Shown here piece by piece: positions 26,535 to 35,919 of a stretch of 64,000 bases of DNA (within the stretch, counting starts at the first letter, position 1; each line of letters begins with the position of its first letter). The DNA is from Chitinophaga eiseniae (GTDB taxonomy: Bacteria; Bacteroidota; Bacteroidia; Chitinophagales; Chitinophagaceae), in assembly GCF_012641265.1 (NCBI RefSeq), contig NZ_JABAHZ010000004.1, positions 1 to 64,000 on the forward strand, written 5' to 3'. Below the pieces are notes generated by a model. That model was not told where the DNA came from. It made no database searches and saw nothing but the letters and a program-made list of their open reading frames with translations. A program made the translations under genes and the position numbers.

Positions 26535-26824
26535 GGCTAATATAGATTTTCTCAAAGATGAAGAATTGTTCGGGATTTTCAGGAAAAACATTTCTACATC
26601 TATTTGATCTTAATAAAAATGTTTTTATATTAGATGGCGTTAGTAGTTAACCTAGGACATACTAACCGATGAATAAATCCCAGCGTGCCCCGATCTATGT
26701 GCCCTTGAAAACAAAAAAATGGCCTATGATAATAAATATAAAAGTAGAATGATCCCCCTGTTTCTCGTGTTAATAAACGATGAGCACCAGGAATGCAATT
26801 AGCCAAAAAAAGAATATTGATTAG

Positions 26825-27703
26825 ATGAAACCCGGTAGTAAAAGCGTCTTCATAAAGGCAGGTTATGTCTTGTTGGCATCTGCTGTTACATTACTCCTGC
26901 TCCGGTTTTTTTTCATAGATGTTTACAGGATTCCCAGTGAGTCTATGATGAATAAATTGATGACAGACGATTATATCCTTATTAATAAGACGGCTTATAG
27001 CAGTTACTTTTCCAGGTTCATTACTGCATCACCACAGCAGGGAGATATCTTTGTATTTACGGTCAATAAGGATATTCCGGGGTTCTTTGTGAAGCGCTGT
27101 ATAGGCCTGCCTGGCGCCGTAGTAGCGGTGAAGAACGGCGAAGTAAGTGTTGATGGAAAACTGTTGTCCGAGCCGCTGAGTATTCGTCACTATTATAAGA
27201 TCTGGTTTAATGATTATCAGCAGGTGAAAGTGGCGATTGAACAAATGGGGATTAATAAATTTCAAAACGGATTCAGGCACTTTCCACGTTATATCCTCCT
27301 GGCGCTTGATAATTTCCAGAAAAATAAAATGAATCACGGCGTAGATTCTATAAAAATATGGAACCGTAAAAACGATCCGGATAGTGGGAAAATAAATCTG
27401 CCTGAGCTGAGTGAAAATATTCTCGATATGTCATCACTTAAAATACCATTTAAAGGAATGACGATATATTTTAATCAGCCACAGGATACGGTGTACAGTA
27501 ATACCATCAGGACGTATGAAGACAGCAGCTTTCGCCTGGAAGGTAAATCCGCTTTCATGGCAGGGAGGCAGGTTTCCGCTTATACCTTTAAGAAAGATTA
27601 TTTCTTTATGATGGGTGATAATCGCGATATCGCCATTGACTCCAGGCATTATGGATTCATACCAAAAGATAACCTGGTAGGGAAGTTTATACAGCAATTT
27701 TGA
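26825..27703 (+). CDS. lepB: Signal peptidase I (S26 family)
   Basis: This 292-aa type I signal peptidase has one N-terminal membrane anchor (about 13-31). The catalytic Ser40 lies in RIPSESMMNKL and the general-base Lys90 in GFFVKRCIGLPG. The later MMGDNRDIAIDSRHYGFI block is conserved. A large insert (about 115-240), usual for Bacteroidota enzymes, carries no known motif. It opens a co-directional run that includes a small exported peptide, so it may be the peptidase dedicated to that cluster; a housekeeping role cannot be excluded. Confidence 0.92.
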   Translation: MKPGSKSVFIKAGYVLLASAVTLLLLRFFFIDVYRIPSESMMNKLMTDDYILINKTAYSSYFSRFITASPQQGDIFVFTVNKDIPGFFVKRCIGLPGAVVAVKNGEVSVDGKLLSEPLSIRHYYKIWFNDYQQVKVAIEQMGINKFQNGFRHFPRYILLALDNFQKNKMNHGVDSIKIWNRKNDPDSGKINLPELSENILDMSSLKIPFKGMTIYFNQPQDTVYSNTIRTYEDSSFRLEGKSAFMAGRQVSAYTFKKDYFFMMGDNRDIAIDSRHYGFIPKDNLVGKFIQQF

Positions 27704-27740
27704 CAATTGAGCCGATAACCCTTTAATAATATTGTGATCC

Positions 27741-29603
27741 ATGTTGCCTGTTGAACCAATAAGAAGAACTATAGTGAATGCCCTGTTAGCTTTACTGGCT
27801 GGCGTTTTTCTTTTATTGCCTTCGGTTTATAGCGCCGAGTTTATTGAGCCAACACAGGCGACCAAATTTATTTTTTTTAGTGATGGTGTGATTATCGTTT
27901 TTTTGTTGCTGGCATGTTATACATTATACGGTAGTAAACAGCTCAGTATTTCTCTGTCGGTCCTGGATATAGGGCTATTGATAATATTATTGTATATCAC
28001 GGTTAACCGGTATTATTTACATCCGCTGCACGGGTTCTCCCAGCGTTGGCTGGAGCTGATCGGGTTAGCGATATGTTACCTTGTGCTGAGAAGATTACCT
28101 GCCACGATGTATACCTGGCTTTTACTGGCAATATCTGCTGGTGGTATGTTGCAGGTACTGGCAGGCGTATTGCAGCTGTTGGGCGTCCTGGATAGCCGCA
28201 ACACTTATTTTCCGATGACCGGCAATTTTTTCAACCCCGGAGGTTATGCCGGATATCTTGCGCTGGTAGCGGTAGTTTCTTTTGGATTATATCTTCACCG
28301 GACTACTTTGCAGGTATCCGAACGGGAAGGCAGCAGTATGAACCGTTTCATGATGTTGCTGATCACCTGGCTGCCTTTGACGGCACTAGTTGGCTGTGCA
28401 ATAGTGCTACCCTGCCTGCGTTCCCGCGCTGCCTTCCTGGCACTGGCGGCCGGTATTGGAGGCGTGTGGTGGCTGTATCGCAACCGGGATAACCACAAGC
28501 CGGCCGGCTTGTCCATTAAGCATTTCGTGATGGCAGTGTTGTTGCTGGTCGGTTTAGGGTATTCATTTTACCTGCTCAAGCGCAATTCTGCTGATGGCCG
28601 TATGCTTATTTACCAGGTGTCGGCCACGCTGGTAAAGGAACATCCCGTTATTGGCGTGGGGATAGACCGGTTTAAAGCATATTATATGGATGCACAGGCG
28701 CGTTGGTTTGAGCAGCAGGGAGATGCGGCATCTGATGCGGCGCAACTGGCAGATAATACTTTTTATGCCTTTAACGAACCATTACAGTTTGTGGTAGAAA
28801 ATGGGGGAATAGGCTTGCTGCTGGTGGTGGCTGTCATATTTTTTTTCTGGAGATACCCGTCCGGTCAATCGTATACGCCTATACGAACTGTGGCATACGG
28901 CGTCTTGCTGGCCAGCCTGTGCTTTGCCCTGTTTACTTATAGTTCAGATAACCTGGCTATGAAATACATCATCGTATTTGCCCTGGCGATATTGTCCGGA
29001 ACGGGCAGTAAAGTGCTGCTCCATATCAGGTTCCCGCTTGATAAAGGACGAATGGTGGTGCTCCCCGTTTTATCCTTGCTCACGCTGCTGCTGGTATATG
29101 CCTACGGGAATGTGATTAACAGCGCGCGGAAGTCCTTAGCCGGTTGGGGGCAGGCCCAAAAGGCCTATGTAAGAGAGATGTACCGGGAAAGCAATCAGTA
29201 CTTTGAAGCGGTATATCCCGGCTTATGTACCAACGGTGAATTCCTGATGCAGTATGGCAAATCGCTCGCCATGACGGAGAACTACCAGCAGGCATTGGCG
29301 GTTTTAACGCAGGCCAGGCAGTACCAGTGTTCCAGCGTGATTGAAGCAGCGGTAGGCGACTGTGAGAAAAAGGCAGGTAATTACGCCGCAGCAGAGCAAT
29401 CCTATTTGAAAGCGATGAACATGATCCCCAATCGTTTTTACCCGCTTTACCTGTTAATGACCTTGTACCAGGAAAACGGCGAAACAACAAAGGCGATGAT
29501 GATGGCGCGTACGATTAAAGCAAAGAAAGTAAAGGTGCCCTCGAAAGCCATATTAGAAATAAAAGGCTTCGCTGATAACATCATAAAAGCACGCGATCAG
29601 TAA
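27741..29603 (+). CDS. O-antigen-ligase-like membrane protein with C-terminal TPRs
   Basis: The 620-aa protein has about twelve membrane segments and a periplasmic Wzy_C/WaaL-like loop with NFFNPGGYAGYLALVAVV (about 159-176) and KEHPVIGVGIDRFKAYYMD (about 300-318). A soluble tail (about 455-620) contains tetratricopeptide-like repeats (YGKSLAMTENYQQALAVLTQA, DCEKKAGNYAAAEQSYLKAM). The family links or polymerises glycans at the periplasmic face. In Bacteroidota, TPR-tailed members often lie beside small exported peptide genes, as here. Direct activity on glycans is not shown by context, because no glycosyltransferase is near. Confidence 0.78.
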   Translation: MLPVEPIRRTIVNALLALLAGVFLLLPSVYSAEFIEPTQATKFIFFSDGVIIVFLLLACYTLYGSKQLSISLSVLDIGLLIILLYITVNRYYLHPLHGFSQRWLELIGLAICYLVLRRLPATMYTWLLLAISAGGMLQVLAGVLQLLGVLDSRNTYFPMTGNFFNPGGYAGYLALVAVVSFGLYLHRTTLQVSEREGSSMNRFMMLLITWLPLTALVGCAIVLPCLRSRAAFLALAAGIGGVWWLYRNRDNHKPAGLSIKHFVMAVLLLVGLGYSFYLLKRNSADGRMLIYQVSATLVKEHPVIGVGIDRFKAYYMDAQARWFEQQGDAASDAAQLADNTFYAFNEPLQFVVENGGIGLLLVVAVIFFFWRYPSGQSYTPIRTVAYGVLLASLCFALFTYSSDNLAMKYIIVFALAILSGTGSKVLLHIRFPLDKGRMVVLPVLSLLTLLLVYAYGNVINSARKSLAGWGQAQKAYVREMYRESNQYFEAVYPGLCTNGEFLMQYGKSLAMTENYQQALAVLTQARQYQCSSVIEAAVGDCEKKAGNYAAAEQSYLKAMNMIPNRFYPLYLLMTLYQENGETTKAMMMARTIKAKKVKVPSKAILEIKGFADNIIKARDQ

Positions 29604-29899
29604 TAGGCTGCCAGGTTACAACAAGGAATTTTTTGTGTAAATGCACGATGCCATGCAACTACGAAGGTGGTTGATGCTGGCGGAGCTTTGCCCGGAATGT
29701 TTATAATTTAATATCATTTAATCATCCGCTAAAATCGCTGAACTATGACAGGATAAAAAGCCACTTTAGGGCATTAACCAGGTTAATGTTTGCTGCATAA
29801 AAGTTATGTTGCAGAAATGCTTAATGGAAGTAGTATTCCCTGCCCTTACTTTCAGACCCCCTTTTTATTTTATCATCTTTATTTTTTAAAAAAGCTGTT

Positions 29900-30133
29900 A
29901 TGAAAAAGAAAATCCTCGCTGCAGCCGGAATCGCTGCTATTGCCACTGTTGCCTTCTTTGCAACTAAAACCCAAGCCAGTAACAATGAAGTAGACCTGAC
30001 CTCTCTCGTGAAAGTTAATACTGCCAGTGCAGAATGCTCTTCCTCCCGCGGTTTTGGCGGCGGCAAGTGCTTGATGTTGAGCCAGATCTGCGTGGGAGAT
30101 CCAGGAAATAACGAGTGCGATTTCGGCTGGTAA
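29900..30133 (+). CDS. Small exported Cys-containing peptide (NVEALA-like)
   Basis: This 77-aa peptide has a classic signal sequence (MKKKILAAAGIAAIATVAFF, cleavage near TKTQA), a short linker EVDLTSLVKVNTASAE, and a mature part with four Cys and a Gly-rich patch (GFGGGKC). The leader-plus-linker plan resembles the NVEALA family of Bacteroidota, although the NVEALA motif itself is degenerate. It is followed by a DUF4221 lipoprotein, a partner commonly seen with such peptides. About 300 bp of non-coding DNA precede it and a hairpin (30163-30202) follows it, which fits separate and higher expression than its neighbours. Its role is unknown. Confidence 0.65.
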   Translation: MKKKILAAAGIAAIATVAFFATKTQASNNEVDLTSLVKVNTASAECSSSRGFGGGKCLMLSQICVGDPGNNECDFGW

Positions 30134-30162
30134 TAGTTACCCACAATTTTTTATCCTGATGG

Positions 30163-30202
30163 GGAGGTATTCGTGGTAGCACCGCTACACGCGGGTACCT
30201 CC
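30163..30202 (+). other. Hairpin between peptide gene and DUF4221 gene
   Basis: The outer arms 30163-30168 and 30197-30202 pair, and a nested helix GTAGC/GCTAC lies at the tip. There is no T-run, so read-through is expected. The likely effect is to stabilise or segment the transcript after the peptide gene. Confidence 0.45.
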
Positions 30203-30221
30203 ATTCTTAAAGCTTATTATC

Positions 30222-31418
30222 ATGAATGTAAAATTGATATTGCCTGCTGTTATTTCCTTGGTCTTGTTCTTTTCCTGCTCATCCAATAACAATATAGTAG
30301 CATTGAAGAATGAGAGGAAGGGAACATTGATACCCACAGTGAAATTAGCTGTGTCCGGCGAAAAGAAATTTCCCTTAGACAGCATTAGCGCTCCCAAGAC
30401 GCCCTATATGCAGGTGTTTGCAGGAGATAGCAATACTACCTGTCTGAGCTTTCTGAATACCTATGCGAGCGCTATCTATATTTATGACTATGCAACGGCA
30501 ATAGAAAAAAAGATTATTAAATTTAGCAGGAACGATAAAGATGGGGTTGACAATCCCCTGGGCTATTACCTGAAAAGCAAAGACTCTATTTATATCTATA
30601 ACAAAAAGAATAATCAGCTAGTCTTGTTGAATGATTCCAGCCGGGTATTGTCGAGAATTTCCCTGATCAATGACCAATCCTTCCACGAGCTATCCTGGAC
30701 TTTCTTTTATCCGCAGTACTATCCATCCACCGTGGCGCCTTTGATGAGCATGAGCAACCAGATCGTTTTCCCAGGTCAGTATATGTTTTCGCTGCCGGAT
30801 ACGATTGCCCGCCGGTTTAAATTTGAGTCGCATATTGATTTCAGCAACAACAAAGTTACTTTCTCCCGGCAATATCCTGACGAATTATATGGACATAACT
30901 ACTTCTGGGAAAATGAAGGACTTTTTACCAACGTGTATAGTGACATAGCCCCGGATAACAAGATGGTATATAGTTTCCCGGTATCTCACCAGCTATACCT
31001 GGCCGATGCAGGTAAAGAAGGTTATACCCCTGTATGTGGCGCTAGCAATGAAGCGGGTACCATTACTTCTTTCAATAAGAAATTATCTGGAGAAGAACTG
31101 GTATTGAAAGTATGTCAAACTGATTTGTATGCCGCCATCAAATATGATCCTTACCGGAAAGTATACTACCGTTTTCTCAGGAAAGCCATGCCGGACGCCA
31201 CCGCTACCAGTACCATTAAGGATAAGCCTTTGTCGGTGATTATACTGGATGAAAATTTTAAGTATATGGGAGAAACCGCTATTGGCACCTGTAATGATTT
31301 TAACTGGGAGAATGCTTTTGTTACCACGGAAGGATTGAATATAGAATACCTCGATAAGAATGACCGGTCTGAGTCCTTCCTGTATTTGAAAATATTTAAA
31401 CCGGTTAACCTGAAGTAA
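30222..31418 (+). CDS. DUF4221-family lipoprotein (beta-propeller-like)
   Basis: The 398-aa protein has a lipobox (LVLFFSC, Cys near 19) and a series of four-stranded repeats compatible with a six-bladed propeller, as in DUF4221 and related 6-bladed proteins of Bacteroidota. Visible blade-like repeats include LGYYLKSKDSIYIYNKKNNQLVLLNDSS, YFWENEGLFTNVYSDIAPD and NDFNWENAFVTTEGLNIEYLD. Such lipoproteins accompany NVEALA-type peptides, but no molecular function is known. It is separated from the peptide gene by the hairpin and from the next lipoprotein gene by 30 bp. Confidence 0.75.
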   Translation: MNVKLILPAVISLVLFFSCSSNNNIVALKNERKGTLIPTVKLAVSGEKKFPLDSISAPKTPYMQVFAGDSNTTCLSFLNTYASAIYIYDYATAIEKKIIKFSRNDKDGVDNPLGYYLKSKDSIYIYNKKNNQLVLLNDSSRVLSRISLINDQSFHELSWTFFYPQYYPSTVAPLMSMSNQIVFPGQYMFSLPDTIARRFKFESHIDFSNNKVTFSRQYPDELYGHNYFWENEGLFTNVYSDIAPDNKMVYSFPVSHQLYLADAGKEGYTPVCGASNEAGTITSFNKKLSGEELVLKVCQTDLYAAIKYDPYRKVYYRFLRKAMPDATATSTIKDKPLSVIILDENFKYMGETAIGTCNDFNWENAFVTTEGLNIEYLDKNDRSESFLYLKIFKPVNLK

Positions 31419-31448
31419 AAAATTGTCAACTACGATAAAAACTACGCT

Positions 31449-31916
31449 ATGAACCGTCTTTATGTTTTGATGACCCTGTCCGTATTGCTGTTTAGCCAAT
31501 GCAAAACTTTCAAAAAGTCTGATAGCGACCTGGAAATGGAAACCATTTCTGCCGGGCTAAAGAAAGCCAGTTTCCAGGCGCCCAAAAAATGGATGGTCAT
31601 ATTACCCGGCCTGGGGTGTAATGGTTGCATACAAGAGGGAGAGGCTTTTATGAGGGATTTTATTGATTCTACCGGTATATTTTTTATATTGACAAAAGTA
31701 CAGTCGGTCAAAATTCTGCAACAGAAAATTGGCAAGAATATCAATAACCGGGTGAATGTTTTTATTGACAATGATGGGGCATTCAGCCTGCCTACGAAAA
31801 ATGTGATTTACCCTTGTATTGTACAACTGGACAATGGAAAAATTGTTAAACATCAGTTTCAGTCGCCCGCCAATGGACAGGCGTTTGAATGGCTTAAAAT
31901 ACAAATGGAACAATAG
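31449..31916 (+). CDS. Small lipoprotein with CxxC motif, thioredoxin-like
   Basis: The 155-aa protein has a lipobox near LLFSQC (Cys19). A short domain includes ILPGLGCNGCIQEGEAFM (Cys-Asn-Gly-Cys), followed by a strand-helix pattern and the late cis-Pro-like segment VIYPCIVQLDNGKIV. This fits a shortened thioredoxin fold anchored at the membrane surface. With a Cys-containing peptide two genes upstream, it may handle disulfides of that peptide; this is inference. It ends 7 bp before the MG2-type gene. Confidence 0.6.
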   Translation: MNRLYVLMTLSVLLFSQCKTFKKSDSDLEMETISAGLKKASFQAPKKWMVILPGLGCNGCIQEGEAFMRDFIDSTGIFFILTKVQSVKILQQKIGKNINNRVNVFIDNDGAFSLPTKNVIYPCIVQLDNGKIVKHQFQSPANGQAFEWLKIQMEQ

Positions 31917-31923
31917 TAGCCCT

Positions 31924-34191
31924 ATGATAAAATACCTGGTATGCCTGGCCCTTACGTTATTCGTAGTTTCTAACGCTTCCTTTTCCCAGGGGAACAGGGG
32001 AGATATAGATAAGCTGGCGAGTCAGCTCGACTCGGTAAGGCAGGTGATGCAGACTTCTCTTTACCTGCGCACCAGCAAAGATATTTATATTAGCGGGGAA
32101 GACCTTTGGTTCAATGCGTTTGTATTGAATGCGATCGATTTTACGTTATCGGCACTCGATAATACGCTGTACCTGCAGTTGCAGAAAGCGGGATCCGACA
32201 GCGTGTTATGGGAAGAAATGTACCCGGTTCTGAATGGGATATCCTATGGCCACGTGTACCTGCCTGCAACTCTGCCTAACGGTGAATACCTGCTGAAGGG
32301 GTATACCGCTCATTCCTATTTTTCCGGCCAGCCTTATTATTATGCTGTTGCCCGGATCCGGGTGTTTAACGAACCACAGGAGATCAGGGCCCGCAAAATC
32401 CGACAACTGCAAAACAATGTACTGCCGTCCGAAGCCAATCAGTTCCGGGTATTTCCGGAGGGTGGCTATCTGCTGGCCGGCGTGTTAAACCGTGTGGCGT
32501 TCAAGGCGGTTAATAAAAATGGACTGCCAGCCGAAGTGAAAGGAACATTGTTAAAAGGAGAGACGCCGGTGCTGAAAATCAGCAGCGTTCACGCAGGTAT
32601 GGGCAGCTTCGAGTTTACGCCCGAAAAGGGCGCCACGTATCGCGTGAGGCTCGATAATAGCAAAGATAGTCTGTACCCGGTGCCCGCGGCACTGGAAGGA
32701 GGCTTGTGTATGCGTTTACTGAAGAATGAAGGGGATAGCCTGGTGTTTAAAGTCATGGCGCAAAACACGTCGCAGAAACAGAAATTTTACTTGCGGCTGC
32801 AGATCAGGGGGGCTGTAGAGTCCATTGCTGCCGGCGAAGTGAGCGACAGTATGGAAGTGAAAATTCCTATTCAAAATGCGCCCCTGGGTATTGGAGAGGT
32901 GACGCTTTTTGATGCACAACAGCGGCCCATGGCAGAGCGGTTGGTATACCTGCATCCGGAGCGGCAGTTTCACATTAGCTTTAGCCAGGTGAAGGATGAG
33001 TATGTGCCGAAGGAGAAGGTGTCTTTAAAAATTAAGACAACCTATGACAACGGCACGCCGGTACCTGCCGTATTTAGTTTATGTGTATACGATAACCTGT
33101 TCCATAGTGCAGAGAATGCTGGTAATATACTCAGCTATTATTATCTCTCTACACAAGTACGGGGAAAAATCTATAATCCTGCTTATTATTTCGATAGTGT
33201 TCATGCCGATCGCAAGGCGGCATTAGATTTACTGTTACTGACACAAGGATGGCGCAGCTATACCTGGAGTAAAGAAGCCATGGCTGAGCATAAGTCATTA
33301 GCGGAATGTTTGTCGGATACCTTGCAAGCCTGGATAACACCGGATGGAAAAGCCGGAAAGGAAAAAAAGCAGGTATCCCTTATGTTGTATAATTATAACA
33401 AAACCACGAGCCAGTTTGCTGCGGTGGATAATGCCGGCAAGTTTTACCTGACACCGGCTAACCTGGCGATTGGCCCACGCTTTTTTATCAAGTATTTCTC
33501 AGAGAAAACATATAGTATCCGGGTGGAAGATCCGTTTGAAGCCATCAGGACAGCTAATACTGTTCGCCCTGCCATGTATATGTTGCCGGATACTGTTCCC
33601 CTGGCAGGAAAAGCACGGGTTGATACCGCTTATATTCCTTATGGAAGAACATTGAAAGAGATCACGATTTCCGGTAAAAGCCCTGTGTACACAGATAAAT
33701 ACCTCGGCTACCTGGATAGCATCGCCAAATATGAAGGTAATACCGATTATGTGGGAGAATGCGGTTGGTTGAATTGTCCTGATGGCCGCACAAATATAAA
33801 GCCGGTGGAAGGAAAAACGTATCATGTTTTCTCTCCGGATGTCAAGGTACATTACCGGGTACTCTTAACCAAAGATAATCACCATGATGTGGTGTATCAC
33901 TATCCTAAATATACGGAAGCAGAATTGCTGAGGATAACTAAAATGGCTATCGTAAAAGGCTATTACCAGAGCCGTGAATTTTACGAACCGGATTATGATA
34001 AAGAAAGTAACCCTGGCATTGATACCAGGAATACCTTGTTGTGGAAACCCGTGGTAGTCACCGATAAAAACGGAGAAGCCACTGTTCAGTTCTTTTGTTC
34101 CGACGTAGCCCGCCAGTTTATGGGCATAGCGGAAGGCGTGACTGGTGAAGGGGTGCTGGGCATCGGCCAGTTTAAGTTCCGGATCCGGTAG
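31924..34191 (+). CDS. Large exported MG2-type (alpha-2-macroglobulin-like) protein
   Basis: Starting at the ATG at 31924, the 755-aa protein has a signal peptide (MIKYLVCLALTLFVVSNASF) and an MG2-like beta domain. That domain begins with the stretch SLYLRTSKDIYISGEDLWFN and ends in GEYLLKGYTAHSYFSG, features of Bacteroidota MG2/TonB-plug-like surface proteins. A second beta domain, a helical patch with RKAALDLLLLTQGWRSYTW, and a C-terminal beta part ending in FKFRIR follow. A longer frame exists upstream, but it overlaps the preceding gene and lacks a signal sequence. The function is unknown; an envelope assembly role is plausible from context. Confidence 0.7.
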   Translation: MIKYLVCLALTLFVVSNASFSQGNRGDIDKLASQLDSVRQVMQTSLYLRTSKDIYISGEDLWFNAFVLNAIDFTLSALDNTLYLQLQKAGSDSVLWEEMYPVLNGISYGHVYLPATLPNGEYLLKGYTAHSYFSGQPYYYAVARIRVFNEPQEIRARKIRQLQNNVLPSEANQFRVFPEGGYLLAGVLNRVAFKAVNKNGLPAEVKGTLLKGETPVLKISSVHAGMGSFEFTPEKGATYRVRLDNSKDSLYPVPAALEGGLCMRLLKNEGDSLVFKVMAQNTSQKQKFYLRLQIRGAVESIAAGEVSDSMEVKIPIQNAPLGIGEVTLFDAQQRPMAERLVYLHPERQFHISFSQVKDEYVPKEKVSLKIKTTYDNGTPVPAVFSLCVYDNLFHSAENAGNILSYYYLSTQVRGKIYNPAYYFDSVHADRKAALDLLLLTQGWRSYTWSKEAMAEHKSLAECLSDTLQAWITPDGKAGKEKKQVSLMLYNYNKTTSQFAAVDNAGKFYLTPANLAIGPRFFIKYFSEKTYSIRVEDPFEAIRTANTVRPAMYMLPDTVPLAGKARVDTAYIPYGRTLKEITISGKSPVYTDKYLGYLDSIAKYEGNTDYVGECGWLNCPDGRTNIKPVEGKTYHVFSPDVKVHYRVLLTKDNHHDVVYHYPKYTEAELLRITKMAIVKGYYQSREFYEPDYDKESNPGIDTRNTLLWKPVVVTDKNGEATVQFFCSDVARQFMGIAEGVTGEGVLGIGQFKFRIR

Positions 34192-34272
34192 TAACCCGTT
34201 TGGTGGGGAAGTCCGGATGATTACTCGCTGCGGAAATAGCAGTGCTAGGTATCGTCTTTTAAATTCAATCTC

Positions 34273-35859
34273 ATGAAAAAAAGACTTCTTTATATACTGT
34301 TACCTATTTTTTTTTACGCTTGCGGTCCACGGGAAGATGCCGGGGCCGTTAAACTGAAACCCGCCCTCGACTATGCCGGCATCAATGCGGCGGAGCTGAT
34401 GAAGGTGATTACACATTATTCACAATCTCCCGGGGATTCGCTGAAGCTGGCGGCCGCCATATTCCTGGTAGAAAACATGCCGGGTAAAGGTACTATGCGG
34501 TATGCCCCCATCACCAACTGCGGACTTTTCAAAGGAGAGCTGTTTACAGGCGACACCATCGGGATCGATAGTGTAAATAAAATCAAGAGAAGAATAGAAG
34601 ATTCGCTGCAATGTGGCCCCATTAAATTTGTGAACCCTATTTTCCTGGCGGATAGCCGTACTATCAGCGCCAGCCTGCTGATGGAAGATATTGAGTATGC
34701 TTTTAAGGCCTGGCAACTGCCCTGGGCCAAATCCCTCACCTTCGATGAGTTCAGGGAATTTATTTTACCCCACCGGGTACAGAATGAACCGTTGCAGCAC
34801 TGGCGAAAGTGGTGCTGGGAGCACAGCGAATGGATTTTTAAGAAAGCAGGAGGCAGCACCGACCGGGTAAAAATTGCAGGCGTAGTAAACGACAGCCTCG
34901 GTAAATTTTATGGGTATATCCATGATGCTATCAACTATTTTCCCGGCACATTTACGATGGACCAGCTGCGTGTAACGCGGGGCGGGCGTTGTGAAGATTT
35001 AAATATGATCGTGGGCTACTGGCTCCGGGCTATTGGCATTCCTATGTCGACCGAGTTTACCTTCTACTGGGCTAATGGCAACTTTGGCGGGCATTCCTGG
35101 CTGGCTGTACTGGATACCACCGGTAAATTTGTGCCTATGAATGCCATTTATGATAAGCCCGTGAGGGATTCCCTGCTTTTTCAAAATATGCGGCTGGCCA
35201 AAGCCTACCGGTACAGCTATCGCATAGATGGCCATATCATCCTGAATGAAGGCCAGAATTTTCAAAGTTATCATGACATTACCCCGGAATATGTGCCGAC
35301 GATCGACTACGCGATGAAAGTACCAGACGGGCAACATGATAAAATATTCCTCGGGGTGCTCAATGGTAAATACTGGAAGCCATTGCAAATAAAAACAAAC
35401 AGGAACGGTGATAGCATTATCTTTAAAGACATCGCCAACACTGCGCTGTACGCACCCATTATCGTACTGGATGGAAAGGAGGAAAACACCCGGACTGTTG
35501 GTCCGCCTTTTTTAGTGACGGAGGGCGGCTATATTCAGTATTTCCGGGAAAATAAAGACTCATTGATTGACTTCGTATTGGATATTGCCAAATTACCGCC
35601 GGCACGGTACAATAAGAAATGCCAGGTAGTTTACTGGGATAATACCCGGAAAGATTGGGTTCCCGCGGGTATCATTCAAACATTGAAAGATGATCCCGAT
35701 AAACTAAAAAAACAGAAAATTAAAAAAATGATTGTATTTTCCGGAGTACCGGCAAATGGTATTTATCGGGTGCTCAATGCGGAAATAAAGCAGCATGATA
35801 AATCATACGGCCGGCCCTATGTATATAATGAAGAAATGAAAGCATTTCATAACTACTAA
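34273..35859 (+). CDS. Lipoprotein with transglutaminase-like domain
   Basis: The 528-aa protein has a lipobox (FFYAC, Cys17) and a helical N-terminal region. A transglutaminase-like cysteine-protease fold has catalytic Cys240 in GGRCEDLN, His274 in GGHSWLAVLD and Asp281. A beta-rich C-terminal half (about 345-528) follows. The triad is complete, so it may cross-link or cleave peptides at the cell surface. It sits between the MG2-type protein and an outer-membrane barrel, in the cluster that also encodes the small exported peptide. Confidence 0.82.
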   Translation: MKKRLLYILLPIFFYACGPREDAGAVKLKPALDYAGINAAELMKVITHYSQSPGDSLKLAAAIFLVENMPGKGTMRYAPITNCGLFKGELFTGDTIGIDSVNKIKRRIEDSLQCGPIKFVNPIFLADSRTISASLLMEDIEYAFKAWQLPWAKSLTFDEFREFILPHRVQNEPLQHWRKWCWEHSEWIFKKAGGSTDRVKIAGVVNDSLGKFYGYIHDAINYFPGTFTMDQLRVTRGGRCEDLNMIVGYWLRAIGIPMSTEFTFYWANGNFGGHSWLAVLDTTGKFVPMNAIYDKPVRDSLLFQNMRLAKAYRYSYRIDGHIILNEGQNFQSYHDITPEYVPTIDYAMKVPDGQHDKIFLGVLNGKYWKPLQIKTNRNGDSIIFKDIANTALYAPIIVLDGKEENTRTVGPPFLVTEGGYIQYFRENKDSLIDFVLDIAKLPPARYNKKCQVVYWDNTRKDWVPAGIIQTLKDDPDKLKKQKIKKMIVFSGVPANGIYRVLNAEIKQHDKSYGRPYVYNEEMKAFHNY

Positions 35860-35919
35860 AAAAACAGGTTGTCAAAAAGACCATTTGTTGCTTAGCCTAC
35901 ATTTAAACTCCATCGTTCA

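Noticed and set aside
26669..26755. Short + frame of about 27 codons before the signal peptidase gene
   Set aside because: It has no signal, no family resemblance and no supporting promoter or spacing.
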